From Antitrichia curtipendula (taxonomy: Eukaryota > Streptophyta > Bryopsida > Hypnales > Leucodontaceae): a DNA stretch of 64,000 nucleotides. The stretch covers positions 31,248,001-31,312,000 of the forward strand of contig OX579635.1 of the NCBI GenBank assembly GCA_951230915.1. Direction: 5' to 3'. The notes beneath the pieces were generated by a model. That model worked only from the letters and a program-made list of their open reading frames with translations. It did no database searches and was not told the origin of the DNA. Below are positions 23,876 to 36,361 of the stretch, one piece after another. Position 1 is the stretch's first letter, and each line of letters opens with the position of its first letter. Position numbers and translations under genes: made by a program.

Positions 23876-24035
23876 AGCCAAAAAAATAGATCGCACCGTA
23901 AATGTACTGTCATTGTCTCGGTCCTGAAGTTTACATTAATGATATGTGGATGCATTTTGTGGATGAAGACTTTAGAGAGGCAAAGGCAGCCTCTCTGAAG
24001 GCTCTTGAATGTTACGTGAATCTAAGAAAAGAAAT
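23876..24035 (+). repeat. Shared flank of foldback 1 and 2, copy 1
   Basis: Aligns with about 34895-35060 beside foldback 2, including the TTTTGTGGATGA and AAAGGCAGCCTCTCTGAA blocks. Foldbacks 1 and 2 are therefore part of a larger repeated unit. A short plus-strand frame reads FVDEDFREAKAASLKALE here and is only partly kept in the other copy. Confidence 0.6.
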
Positions 24036-27000
24036 ATGAAATCCAATTTACCAAAATATCATTTTCTTCCCCAATTTTTTGTTCTCTAACACTAAAGATT
24101 GTAATTAAATTCCAATTGTACTAACAAACCCGGTGGTTATGGTCATCAAAAAATGATTCCTGAATTTTAACTCCAATTTTTTTGGAACACAGGGTTCTCT
24201 ATTAAGGGGCATTTGCCAAATCACAGTTTTTTTGTTTTTGTTTTTTAAACAAATGGAAACCCATCGCATTAAAAAAAAAATTACAAAACAGCCAAGCTGC
24301 AAGCTGCAAGTCTGGACAAATGAAGAGATAACCAAATTGCATTTTGCCTAACTTCAATCAATTATTGGACAAGGAATGCTAAACCTGACCACCCGGAACA
24401 GTGTTGTAGTTTTTGGAATGCCGATAGGAGAATGCAATGATCATTAAATTATAAGTTATTCATCCCTTGAAATAAATTTTGTGAAAACAAAAAAAGATTG
24501 GATTTAAAACATGGTTGCAACTAATTGTTGGCTCTAAAGAAGTTTAGGACTTTAATTCTAAAAAAGATTGGATTTAGAACATGGTTGCAACTTATTTTTG
24601 ACTCTGAAGAAGTTTAGAACTTAATTTTTTCACTAGACCATTCATAGTCATAGTAACACCATTATGAACAAATGAAAGAGGTTGAAAATTCATAGTTATA
24701 TATAATTGTTTGAAGTCTAATTATCCAGTAATCACAAAATTCAAAATTCTATATACTTTATTGTAGGTCTTCATTTTTATAAATCTGAATCATTATCAAG
24801 GTTATAAGAGAAAATTTGTTTTCTAAAATCTTATTTTTCAATTTTTTTTTTTTTTTAAATCATAATATTTGTCGATATTTTCAATATTGTAGATTGTAGT
24901 TTTAATTGTCATTTGGTCTTAAACATTTGCTTTGAAGTATAAGTTTTTAACTTAACTTTTAATTCTTAGTTTTAATTTCATTTTTTGTGTTGACACATCA
25001 ATTACATTAAAAATTGTATATAGTGTCACCCTTACTAACTACTTGTTTAACTAAATGCTATAACTTTTTAAGAAAGGTGAATATTTCTACCAAGAGAATG
25101 AATATCAATACTATTCAAAGAGCAAGATTGTTGTAAACATAGTTGCTAAAATATTTATGAAGAATAACAATTTTAGCATTTTAAAATCAATTAGAGTAAA
25201 TGACACTAGATACAATTTTTAGTGTACTTATTTAACCAATCAACTCCATAGCAGGATAAATTATGTGTTGCAGTAAGGTAAGTACAAATCCACAAGGTGC
25301 AAAAAAGAAAATAAAGAGTAGCAAAGGAGTGTAAGGAATTGCCTAAAAGATTCTTTTGCATTTTTTGGGCGCTTTACTTGTAGAATATTAAAATTTTGAA
25401 TGGACATGTGCCTTGCAGGGTTATCCATTGTAAAGACAAATTCACAAAAAATTCCCGTGGAAACTAAAGATAATCATTCTAATTGCTTTTAGTTTATATT
25501 GTATAAGGAATGTTGACTTGGGATTTTGAGGCATAAGATTCCTCTACTTGTTGGGCATTGAGCTATGGACATCTTTTCCCTCAAGGCAGTGAGACCTTAC
25601 ACCCAAAAATCCCATATTGCCATTCTTTATTTTATAAAAAAAAAAATGGAGGCGGGAGACTAGTCAAAAAAAGGCACTCAACGCAATAAGGAGAATTGAA
25701 AGCGCAATAAGGAGAGAAGTGATTGGGAGGCTGGAGAGTAGAGAGGAGAGGCCTCACCAAAAGGACAAAAAGAGGAAGAAGAAGGGCATGTGTAATGCCA
25801 AAGAAGCAACCCATCAACTTTTGAATGGAAAATGTTGTCAAAAATCTAGACAAATTTGAAAGAAGAGATGACAAGGGCTTGTTTGGCAAAGGATGTTGAG
25901 GTCAAAAAATGTTTGATGGATGATTTTTCATTGTAGAAATGAAGAATGCACCTATTGGTCTTAAAATCAAATTATTTTTGTGGAAGTATCTTAGTGATAG
26001 GTCTCGTCCTTTCAAGGTTAAGGTTTGCCATTAAAATTGTAAACAATCAATGAATGTATATGTGTCTAGAGCACAAGTAATATCATTTTTTTGTCCATCC
26101 AAATATTCATAAATTGTTATGCTGATTCTAGCATTTTCTAGTATCATAAACACGGACAAAAAAAATGTTGAAGTTTGAAGTTTTTATTAGATAATTATTT
26201 TTATTTTTATATAATTATACCACGGCAACAACACAGGGCATATTGACACAATTGAAGTTTTATTTACCTCTAAAAACAACTTTTTTCTAGTTCAAAAATG
26301 GCTTTTCAAAACAAATTGAAGAAATAAGTAAAATTGAAATGCTTAAAAAAACTCAAGAATAAAACTTAATATTTTGATCTAAAAGGCTTGCGAAATCACA
26401 AATATTCAATTTTAGAAGGAATTCCTAATTTGAATGACTAACTTCAAGGTTGGAATTGGTTTAACCCATATTTCTAATGTTGACAAATACATGATCCATT
26501 TCGTGACCACGGGTCTTGTTTGAATTTAGGATGAAAATAATTGAATCTATAAGCCAAAAAAATAAAATTGAAACCTAGTAAAAGAGAAATTGAAGTCTTG
26601 AGTGTTTTTTCAATCTATTAGTGACAACCTTTAGGTCTTTATTTCTAGTGACAAAGAGCAACAATTTTATTTATTTTCTTAACAAATGGAAATTCCACTA
26701 CATTAGAAGGAGAAAAAAACCCACATACATAACAACCAAGATAAAAAGTTGGACACTAAAGAGATAACAAGCACGAGACTAAAATAAACCAAAACTAAGC
26801 AAAGAGAAACTACGTAAACTAGTAGGAAGGCGATCCCCTCTATTCCATCTAATTAGGTCGTCATTACAAGAAGCTAGCACAGGTGACTGAAGCCAAATTT
26901 TTGTCAAACTTGGCCCAAGTATTTGTAGCCTGATGGGGTCTCTGTCTAGCTCTACATTAAGCTTTAAGTTGAGCCGCTTGCTTTAAGTTGACAAAGAGCA

Positions 27001-28387
27001 ACAAGTTTTCAAAAGCAACTAATGAGGGAGATTAAATTTTTTTTTTAAACTAATGAAATTTTCAAAATTGAGTGGAAAAAAATTATATGACAAAAGATTT
27101 GTGCTAGTCTACAAAGCTGGCCAGCCCCGCCAACCATTCTTTTGGGGCATCAATATCCATGTATAAATTACCATTGCTAAAGTCTTCAGAGCTAGAAACA
27201 AATGACTGAAACTATCAAAGTAAAGGTGTTACCATTGTTTAATTGGAAAAAGAAAAGAAAAATCTCATGACTAATTCTGTAAATAGATGCTGGTTGTCCT
27301 TGGTGTTGGGGTGGGTGGGTGTCTAGTTTAACCACCACTCGCTCATCCCTTGAAGTCATTCCAAGGGGGCATGTAAGAAAAGGCCCCTTTATTTTGTGCT
27401 TGACTAATTTATCTTCTACACGTCTGCTAACTAATTTTGGGCCTCTGATTGCAAATATGAATTCAATATTTGCAAATCTTATCATGTGTGGCAAATAAAA
27501 AATTTCAGCATTTTCCCTCGGAGGTGAGTGAGGGGGGCGGTTCACCCCAACCCTTTGGGTTTTTTGGGTGGGGTCAATCACAAATTTAGATTATTTCTTT
27601 TGTATGGCACAATTATTTCTCTGGACTTGTGTTCCTGTATGTTTTTAAAAAAGAAGCTGCTGATTCACGTTATTGTTGCACTAGAAAGTGCAGTCTTGAG
27701 AAAGGTCTTTAATTTGAAGCAACGCAAATGTTCAATTGTTGGGTGCTCTCCACCAACCAGGTGCAGTTTGAGCCTGAGAAGTAACACCAATTTAAAAGGC
27801 AACCGTGCCAATGGAATGAGTATGCTCCACCTCACCTGCCAAGTGTGGTTATAGAAAGAAGCATAAGGTTGGGTTGGTGGGTGGCATCATGTTGGGCTTA
27901 TTACGGCAACAAGCGAATGGGACACGTCTCAAAGTCAACAACTTTTTTTTTGTATAGGGCAATGTTGCTCATCGTCGTGGATTTTGCAGAAAAAAAAAAA
28001 CATCAACAAGGAGGGCGAAGCTTGATGAAGAAGTTTTTTTTAATTTTTTTAAAATCCCCGATGACAAGTGGCATTGCTTGGCGTAAACCGTGAGGGGGAA
28101 ATGAATAGAGCGTGACTGGATGGGTATAAAAAAGTATCATGCTTGATTACACGGACAAAATTGCATAATTGAGCAAAGAACACTAATTACAATAGAGAAA
28201 CCACTCGGAAAATGAACGAGATATTTCCCACCAATGGTTTATGGTATATCAACATTTTGCAATCTAACAAAAGAGTGTGAGGCATCCTATTTTATTTTAT
28301 TATAATTTTCAGCTAGAAAATGCTATCAAAATTGTCAACATTATTGGAACTTTTTGTTAGGAATTCTACAAGGGGTCATTTGTTCCA
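24036..28387. other. AT-rich intergenic DNA, no gene supported
   Basis: No recognisable coding domain. Contains a 70-bp tandem duplication at 24490-24629 and a short G/C-rich inverted motif (ACCCCAACCC / GGGTGGGGT) near 27543-27573. Open frames at 27192-28093 are short, overlap on both strands and have no family signature. Confidence 0.5.
24490..24629. repeat. 70-bp tandem duplication
   Basis: Two adjacent units each containing AAAAAGATTGGATTTA, ACATGGTTGCAACT and GAAGAAGTTTAG-like sequence at a 70-bp spacing. Confidence 0.8.
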
Positions 28388-28624
28388 TTACCCCTTGAAG
28401 GACAGACAAGTGACCACGGAAGTCATCCCTTTGATAACCATGTGAATCATTTGCTTAAATTTTTTCAAAAGCACTCACTGGAACTCTGGAAGTCAAGCTA
28501 TTGTAGAAGACATTTCCTTTTTGTGACAAAAGTTTGAGGATGAATAATAGAACTTTTGTCCTACTAGAAGGATTCTTTGGCATTTATTGGACAAAAAATG
28601 TCCTTGTTGGCATTTAAGGGTTAA
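28388..28624. mobile_element. Short TTAA-family element, 237 bp
   Basis: Left end TTACCCCTTGAAGGAC, right end GCATTTAAGGGTTAA. Probably an internally deleted derivative of the ~0.93-kb family. Confidence 0.55.
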
Positions 28625-30253
28625 ACTATAAATAAAAAATTGCACATGAATAGGTGTTTTCAGTTTGCTTTAAAAAAAATTAGAAGTATCGAAACCTTGA
28701 AAAATATTTTTCAGAAATCAATGGTATTGTCATTTCATACTAAATAGATATTTTTTATGATATTTAGTACAAAGTTATAAAATTTATACTGAATATTTTC
28801 ACAGATTAATTAATAACCTATTGTAGATTATATTCAAATTTTTAATAGATTATTAAAGATAAGTGCACATAGTTTGTTTTAAATTATAGAAAATAAGGAT
28901 AGAATGTAAAAATAATCACTGAGAATTAATTATCTAGTATGAGAATTGCGAAATGTCATATTTGTTTGTGATTATAGAATGTTAAACGTAGCTAGCATGA
29001 ACAAAGTTAAAAACATACAAACTTGTTGTTGAAATATGCTGTAATATTTTGCTAATAAATAAATAAACACTTTGAAGATTTAAAAATAATTGTCTTAAAG
29101 TCTTATATCTTGAATATTAAAATGATGTTGTATTAATATTATATTTAATACTAAAATATTTATATAAATCTAATTATATTTTTTATTTTATTACACTTAT
29201 ATAAAAAGATCATTATTACATGCAATTTCAATAATTTATTGATCAAAGTGTTAGCCATCGAGTTGTCGATATTCAAGGTAACTATCCATTTTCAGATATT
29301 TATTGTACTAATCCTTGTTATTCAATATTATTTCTTCTTCTTTTCTATAAATAGACTTTAATTTATATTTATAATTATGTATTAGTATAATGTTTTCAAA
29401 AATCCAACGTCAAAATAACTAATTTTTTTAGGGGAGGGGGAGAGAAGGTGCAATAGATAAAAGTGATCAAATTTCCAATGGTATCTCAGTAAGAACCAAT
29501 TTAATGTACCATTGAGAAGTCGAGCACAAGACACTTTAGTAGATGGCTTAATGCAATTTCCTTCATTACATAAGGGATTTGATTACACCTCTTGTAGGAA
29601 AAATAAGTACAAAAATTAATGTAATGGTGTATCATTAATAGACAATAAGGAATTAAGTCATAAAGAATCTAATGCTAATGGTTGTTATTATAATAAAAAG
29701 CACAAAGAATTTGACTTTCAACACCTCCCTTCTTCCTTGAAAGGCATTTATAGAGTGAATAAAGGAGGCATAGGGTATTATGCAAAATATAACTTTCCAA
29801 GTGCATTTGTGCTTCCAAAGACCAACCATCCTATTTTACACATTTACTAACCCAAAAAATTCTTCAAATAAGCTTTGAAGTTATTTTTAAGTTTACAAAG
29901 TTTTATTAATATATTGCTACAAAAATGTAACTTAAAAAAATCATTAATTGGTTCTAAAGATTTTCCTCAATGCCAAATCCAGTCTTTCACAATATGATTT
30001 AAAGATTATAATTGTTACTTTCATTGCTTGATTGCATTTTTTCCCTGTTGTTGAAAATGTCGAAGCATTTGTTTTTAAAATGAACATATGAGTTATTTCA
30101 AATTTAGTTTTATGTAAACTAATTGTGAACTTCAAATTTTTTTTGCAAGTATTACAGTGATACAATAATATACTAAAATCTCTTTCAAATTTTTTATATA
30201 TTTTTTCTTTTTGATGTTGACACTATATACTATACATACCATTTCTAATTCTA
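28625..30253. other. AT-rich intergenic DNA, nothing recognised
   Basis: No gene, no terminal repeats and no RNA gene seen. Confidence 0.5.
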
Positions 30254-30690
30254 CAACAAAAATTACTTGACATTAATATGCATGTGTCATATATTTTATA
30301 TTGAAATATGTCTTTTTGATCAAGGTTGAATAATTAGATTTTATAACAAATGATTTTCTTAACAAGGTCAATCAAAAAGAAAATATAATATCATGCCATC
30401 TCTAATCAATGTATTTCAACTATGGCAAAGACACAAATCTCTATAATTAAAGAGAAGAGAGATTTGTGACTGAGGAAGATGATCTTATCCTCAACAATAG
30501 CTACATCTACCATTCTTTGCCATAGTTGAAATGCATTGATTAGAGATGGCATGATATTATATTTGCCTTTTAATTGACCTTGTTAAAAATATCATTTATT
30601 ATAAAATCTAATTATTCAACCTTGATCAAAAAGACATATTTCAATATTAAATGTATGACACATGCATATTAATGTCAAGTAATTTTTGTA
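30254..30690. repeat. Long foldback, ~177-bp arms, with nested stem in the loop
   Basis: Arms about 30254-30430 and 30515-30690 are near-identical reverse complements, for example GATCAAGGTTGAATAATTAG and its complement. The 84-base loop contains a further stem, ACAAATCTCT against AGAGATTTGT (30433-30468). Noncoding. Confidence 0.88.
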
Positions 30691-32216
30691 TAAAATTTAC
30701 ATTTGGAATCAAAATATTAATCTATTCACAAAATCTTTTATGGTTTTGTTTACAAAGTTTCTTTGCTAGGATTCATATATAATAATGTCAATAATAATTT
30801 TTTATATATTCAAAGAATCATGCAATGAAACAAGCTTCTTAGCATATTATCTCTTTTCAATGTTTTTAAGATAGGAACATGTCTAGAAAAAAGAAGGCCT
30901 ACTCCAAACATTTGCATCATTTTAAACAACTAAGAATGGGGCCCATTTAAATTATGCATTCTATCTAATACAACATTCTTGAATATGAAGGGAGGGCTCT
31001 CTCTTGTACGATTTTACCGCTAAAGGGTTCCTCTTCAACAATTTTGTTGTTGAGGAATTACTCCATTGAGCATGAGCACTATTGAACAATTCAATATTGA
31101 TCAAGTTGAGTAATTATTCTTCAATAATAACATTGTTATTGAAAAGGCCCCACCTTTTATGTTCAAGAATGTTCTATATTTCTTAAAGTACTGATATTTG
31201 GGCCACAATATAATGAATGGTAGTTGCAATCAAAGTTTTTGGTGATAGCTAGTGATGGACTCAGTTTGCTATTACATTAGAAACTTCAAATTTATCTTTG
31301 TAGAATCATCAACAAAAAGTGACTATTTTTGGCCTTGATGTTGTGACCATGTTCGAGAAATTTTGTAATCATTTTAGGCAAGTAACATGACCATCATGGA
31401 TGCACTATTTATTGATTATTTAGAAGTGTAGAGATTTTTTTAGGTGACTTGTTGAAAAATAAAATGTTTTATTTCAACCAAAACAACCATTTTACTCACG
31501 ATAGGATTATCTAACATATAACAATCCATTATATTAATTTCAACTATGTCATGTTTTCCTCCATCCATTCTTTTTAAATCCTAATGACATCTCTACAACT
31601 TCACAGTGAAATTATGTAGGTTGATGAGACCTTTTATGGGCAATTGTATTGCAATATAATTGGTTCTAGTATAGTGTATTTATTTTGCAATAAATTTTAG
31701 TTGTGTTTTTATTCCTTCTGGTTTGAAATGATTATTTGGTGTTGCAAATGGTAATAAGAGATGCCTTGAATTTTGCTTTACACAAGGAGCTAACAAATGA
31801 CCCCCTTATATATATTATGGAAGAAGAAGTATGTGAGATTTTTTTTTGTTAACCTAAAAGGACAAGAACTATGACCAAGGCTCTTTGTCAAAAATGATCT
31901 AATTTACGAACCAATAGGGCATTCTTCATTTCTACAGTAATCTTGAAAGTCATTAATCACCCACTTTTTGGCCTCACCATCCTTATAGGATTAAGCTTAT
32001 TGCGTATGATTTATTCAATGATAAATATAAATAAAAATTGTGTGAAAAAACAAGTGCATGCCCTATAATTATTATGAGAAAAAAAATTGGTTTGTTGTTT
32101 CATTGTGGAAATAGCATTCTTTGAACTTCTTTAGGACTAGGTACCTTTGCCTCTTATACACATTGCAATTCCTTTCACTATTGAAAGCTTCTTCATAATG
32201 CACAACCTATTCTATA
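30691..32216. other. AT-rich intergenic DNA, no gene supported
   Basis: No domain recognised. A block near 31310-31420 has a diverged counterpart near 41850-41960 (GTGACCATGTT...GTAACATGACCA against GTAGCCATGTT...GTAAGATGACCA), so this is old repetitive DNA. Confidence 0.45.
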
Positions 32217-33078
32217 GTCGGGTCCTATAATCTTACTACAAATTGTCTATTGTGCCATTTAAAGAATTTTGCATAATATATAATATAATTGGCACCTTTT
32301 TTTTGCATATATAATTTCCATTTGATTTTTACCAATCCCAATCAAGAATACCAAATTTTAGTTTTAAAAAAGAAAAACTCTATTGGTCTATTATTTCATT
32401 TAATATTTATAGTTTTATATGATAATTGGTTGAAAAACATTGGTGATGAATTTTATAAATTTGATTGCATAGATATGTAGGAAACATCCATACTTACATC
32501 TTTCCTTCAACAAGCATCTCAAAAAAAGTTTCATAATTTCATATGTAGAAATTTTAATGTTGGGGTGACATGTCCAAACTTTGTAAAATACATATCTCTT
32601 TATTTTAACTAGACTTTTCTATTTGATCCTCGTACTATAGCTAATTTTGTACATTTGAGCATGATGGTACAATTATTTTAGAAAAATCTAGGTAAAATAA
32701 AAAAAGATGTATTTTATAAAGTTTGGACGTTGTCATCCCAACATTGAAATCTCTATAGAGGAAATTATGGATTTTTTTGGAAATGCACGTTGAAGGAAAG
32801 ATGTGCATATAAATGTTTCTTACATATCTCTACAATCAAATTTGAAAAATCCATTATTAATGTTTTTCAATCAATTATCATGTAAAACCATGAATATCAA
32901 ATAAAACACTTCACCAAAAATGGAGTTTTGATTTTTTGAAACTAAAATTTGATGCATGTGGGATTGCATGAGAGCTGAATGTTAATTTTGCTAGACAAAA
33001 TAATTCCTATTATATTCTATATTATGCAAAGTTCTTTGAATGGAACAATAGGCAATTTGTAAGATTATTGGATCCAAC
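32217..33078. repeat. Long foldback, ~430-bp arms
   Basis: Left arm from about 32217 (TCCTATAATCTTAC) pairs with the right arm ending at about 33078 (GTAAGATTATTGGATCC). Interior pairs include ACATCTTTCCTTCAAC with GTTGAAGGAAAGATGT. Arms are somewhat diverged, with small indels. Noncoding. Confidence 0.8.
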
Positions 33079-33130
33079 TATGCAATACATGAAATTATTC
33101 CATGTATTTATAGGCCCTATGGTTTGTACA

Positions 33131-33362
33131 TTATACTTTTTCATAGCCTTCACGGATGTACAAATAGTATACATTTGAGGAGGTGGGCAATTCTGGAGCC
33201 TTATGCCAATTCAACTTCAAAATTTCATAATTAATTCCACAAAGCTCCAAAAAATATAAAACGACTTGGGTTAGATGCCAATCCCACTTCTCTATTAAGG
33301 AAAATTTACTGAAAAATATTTCAAGAAGTTTCACCTCCCCCAAATTCAATTCTAGCCCTTAG
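33131..33362 (+). repeat. Diverged copy of the mariner-like MITE interior
   Basis: Contains the block found in the element at 36362-36653 (CTTCAAAATTTCATAATTAATTCCAC, GACTTGGGTTAGATGCCAAT in shorter runs). The ends are not preserved. Confidence 0.55.
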
Positions 33363-33425
33363 ATGGTCAATTTATGGACCTACTACCTTATCCATTGCCT
33401 TTCTTTCATACACCCTGCTCATCAC

Positions 33426-33587
33426 ATTGAGCCTCCACTTGTTCACTTAGCTATCGATGAAGTATTATTGGTTGTGGACTATTTCATACCATCTACTAGT
33501 AGAGCCATTGAGCCTCCACTTGTTCACTTAGCTATCGATGAAGTATTATTGGTTGTGGACTATTTCACACCATCTACTAGTAGAGCC
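33426..33587 (+). repeat. Tandem 81-bp duplication
   Basis: Two adjacent 81-bp units (33426-33506, 33507-33587), nearly identical. The period is a multiple of three, so the open frame 33363-33638 (91 codons, ATG start) keeps phase and repeats a 27-residue segment containing HLAIDEVLLVVDYF. No family recognised; coding status doubtful. Confidence 0.8.
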
Positions 33588-33674
33588 AATGAAGTGATAG
33601 TGCATGCTAATGAATGCTATGAACACCAAAACATTTAGTAGTCCCACTGACTACTACCTCTTCTCTGACGGAAT

Positions 33675-33735
33675 GGTGTCGAATATACCTCACCATTTCA
33701 TCCAACAAATGAAATGGTGTGGTATATTCAACACC
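33675..33735. repeat. Short hairpin, ~27-bp arms
   Basis: Left arm 33675-33701 and right arm 33709-33735 pair with few mismatches (GGTGT..GAATATACC and GGTATATTC..ACACC) around a 7-base loop. Related sequence lies near 22447-22475 upstream of foldback 1. Confidence 0.75.
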
Positions 33736-33960
33736 ATAATCAGCAACTAAAGACAAGTGTATCCACACGAGACTTTTCAATAGTGAGCTTGGTTAGTAAG
33801 TTGAACACCGTGGTGCTTCTAATTTTATTAGAGTACATATCTAAGCTTCAAAGTACAACTATAAAACACTGAGCAAAAAAATTCTTTGCAAGTAATGATT
33901 TAGCTTCTAAATCACTAAGTTTTGGAAGTTATTCATTTCTTGTGCTTAAATAGTGGAGAC

Positions 33961-34756
33961 AAGCTCTATATATACATATAGGATAGTAGTAGGTAGAACA
34001 ACCCATATGGGATATCTAAATTAGAATTAATAGGAGCTCAAGTCAAAAGCAAAAATTGTTTCTAAAGTAGAATTTCATATCTCGTTTAGGCATAGTACAA
34101 TAATTTTTTTCAAAAACCTTTGAACTGAGAAAAGTTGTTAAACTAAGTTAACCCTTAAACGTCGAGGTGGACGTTTCGCGGCCAATGAATGACAAGAGAA
34201 TCTCATGTGTAGGACAGAAGTGCAACTATTCATCTTCCAAATTTTGTGGGAAAAGAGAAGATCATCTACAGTAGTTTGACTTTTGATGAGTCCTTTTGCA
34301 TTATTTTAATCCAACAATTCAATCTGTATCAAAACAAATGATTTCCATGGTTATGAGCCCATTGTTTAAGGATTAAGTTTTATGTCCAAAAATTTGTTTG
34401 GGATTTTAAGTCTCCAATCAAAAGTTATGGACAAATTTTAGAGAGGGGTTGGAATAGACATTTTTTTTACATTTAAAAAATCCTCTCTAAATTTTGTCCA
34501 TAACTTTTGATTGGAGGCTTTAGATCTCAACCGGATTTTTGGAGATGAAGCTTAACTTAATTTACCAAATTTTCTTAGTCCAAAGGTTTTTGAAAAAAAT
34601 TATTCTACTATGCCTAAATGAGGTCTCAGTTTCTACTTTATACACAATTCCTACTTTTGACTTAACTATGAGTGGCTGAGAAACTACAAATTCTAGTTTA
34701 CTTATTCCACATGGGTTGTTTTACTTCCTACCACCCCATGAGTATATAAATAGCTT
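33961..34756. repeat. Long foldback 2, ~260-bp arms
   Basis: Left arm 33961-34448 (without the 229-bp insertion at 34148-34376) pairs with 34481-34756. It has the same core as foldback 1: CCTCATTTAGGCATAG-type, GGTGGTAGGAGGTAGAACAA-type and CAAAAGTTATGGACAAA-type blocks. Noncoding. Confidence 0.85.
34148..34376. mobile_element. Short TTAA element inserted in foldback 2 (empty site known)
   Basis: Termini TTAACCCTTAAACG and, inverted, TTAATCCTTAAACA. The opposite arm of the palindrome reads AAGTTAAGC at the matching point with no insert, so insertion duplicated exactly TTAA. Noncoding, 229 bp. Confidence 0.85.
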
Positions 34757-34894
34757 ATTTTCTAAGATTGAAACACTAAGGAAGATGTTGGTGGCAATTG
34801 GATAGATTGCATAACTCAAATGCATTACTTGGAGTTTTGGCACACCATCTTTCACTTATATAATTATTTGTTAATTACAAGTATGGTCCTAGAT

Positions 34895-35060
34895 TTAGCC
34901 AAAAAAAAATGAAGTACACCATAAGTGTGTTGCTACTATCCTGGCACTGTAGCTCATATTAAAGATTTCAGGATGAATTTTGTGGATGAGGAATTCGGAG
35001 AAGAAAAAGGCAGCCTCTCTGAATGTTATGACTGTGTCTAAGAAAAAGAAAAATGTTATG
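34895..35060 (+). repeat. Shared flank of foldback 1 and 2, copy 2
   Basis: Counterpart of 23876-24035: TTAGCCAAAAAAA, TTTTGTGGATGAGGA, AAAGGCAGCCTCTCTGAA. Confidence 0.6.
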
Positions 35061-35214
35061 AACACTGTTTTTATTTATTTATTATTTCTTGTTTGTAAAT
35101 TTTGAAGAACTGGGATGGGATGGGATGCATGACAACCTTTTTCCTTGAGAATAATGAGTGTGTTCTCCAGAATCTCAGTGTAACAATTCCTTTACAGTTA
35201 AGGTAGGCACCCCC

Positions 35215-35470
35215 AAAATGGCACGTGACCTTAAAGCGCCATCTACAGGTTGTGTACATTTCCAAAATCAGTTATGTACCTATTTGGATGGAGCGCTTTC
35301 AGAAACAAACTTTGACCCTTAATAACTTTTGCATACGATGTCCAAATGCCACATTCTCTGATGCATTGGAACCTCCTTTCACTTGCCAACAAGAATATAT
35401 GAAAATTTGACCAGTCTAATAGTAGTAATTAGGCTCAGTAGCAAAAAGTGGCGGTTTTGGGTGTATCTAT
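35215..35470 (+). repeat. Dispersed ~250-bp repeat, copy 1
   Basis: Direct copy of 53227-53470: shared blocks GTGACCTTAAAGCGCCATCTA-like, TTAATAACTTTTGCATAC and TTGGAACCTCCTTTCACTTG. No termini identified. Confidence 0.75.
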
Positions 35471-35734
35471 CTTATGTTCTGTAAAAGATCTACATTGTGA
35501 CAAAAGTTGGGGGTAGGCAGTGACTGCCTCTTTTGGATGCATTGTGCATTGTGACAAAAGTCACAATGCACCCAAAATTCAGTTTTTTTATTAATTCTCT
35601 GGTAACCCCCCAGAGCTTTTAGAGATTAATTTTAAAATTTTAAAATTTTCATACCCTCCCCCTTCCCCATGCCCTCTTGTAATTCTTAGAAAGGAATGCA
35701 ATTGACAAACAATATGGGATAAACAACATCCCAT

Positions 35735-35880
35735 ATCTTGTACCCGTACCCATATTTGTATTCATATTCAATATTGTACCGTATTCATATTCACATTCAG
35801 TATTTATTGTGTGTTTGTATACAATATTGTATCCGTATTCAATATTCATTTTGGTATCCATATCTGTATTGATATTTGGA
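35735..35880. repeat. Degenerate GTATTCATATTC minisatellite
   Basis: Many imperfect 6-12-bp units of the type GTATCC, ATATTC and AATATT. The minus-strand open frame across it (asparagine/methionine/tyrosine-rich) is a repeat artefact. Confidence 0.7.
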
Positions 35881-36361
35881 CAGCTCAAGTGAAATCTCAC
35901 AAAATCAACAGCTTGTGATTTTCTGAGAAATCAATGGCGATTTCGAAGGTAAACTTTTTTTTATAACAAACAATCAACGGCCTTAAAATTATTTGAGAAA
36001 GGGAGGGGGCAACTAATACAAACCAGGGACGACAGCCTCTTTTCACTAGATTGTGGATTGTGTAAGTTTGTCCATGTTCTATAGAATCTGTACAGTTTTG
36101 TCAATGATTGGGAACTGCAAAGGCTATACAAAACTCTATTCCGAGAGCAGCTGTAGGGCAAATTTTCTTAAAATTTAAAACGTGCCCAATAATCAAATTC
36201 TTAAATTTCAACATGTTTCAGAATGTAGAAACTATAAAGTTTTGACAAATTTGATAAAATGATTGATCACTTCTGTAGTAGAAAGGAGGTGCTGGAGCAC
36301 AAAGTTGTAGTGTGAGAACTTGGTTTTGAAGGCTCACATGAGCACAAAGCTAATGCCCATA

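Noticed and set aside
35649..35900. Asn/Met/Tyr-rich minus-strand frame
   Set aside because: Low-complexity translation of a GTATTCATATTC minisatellite.
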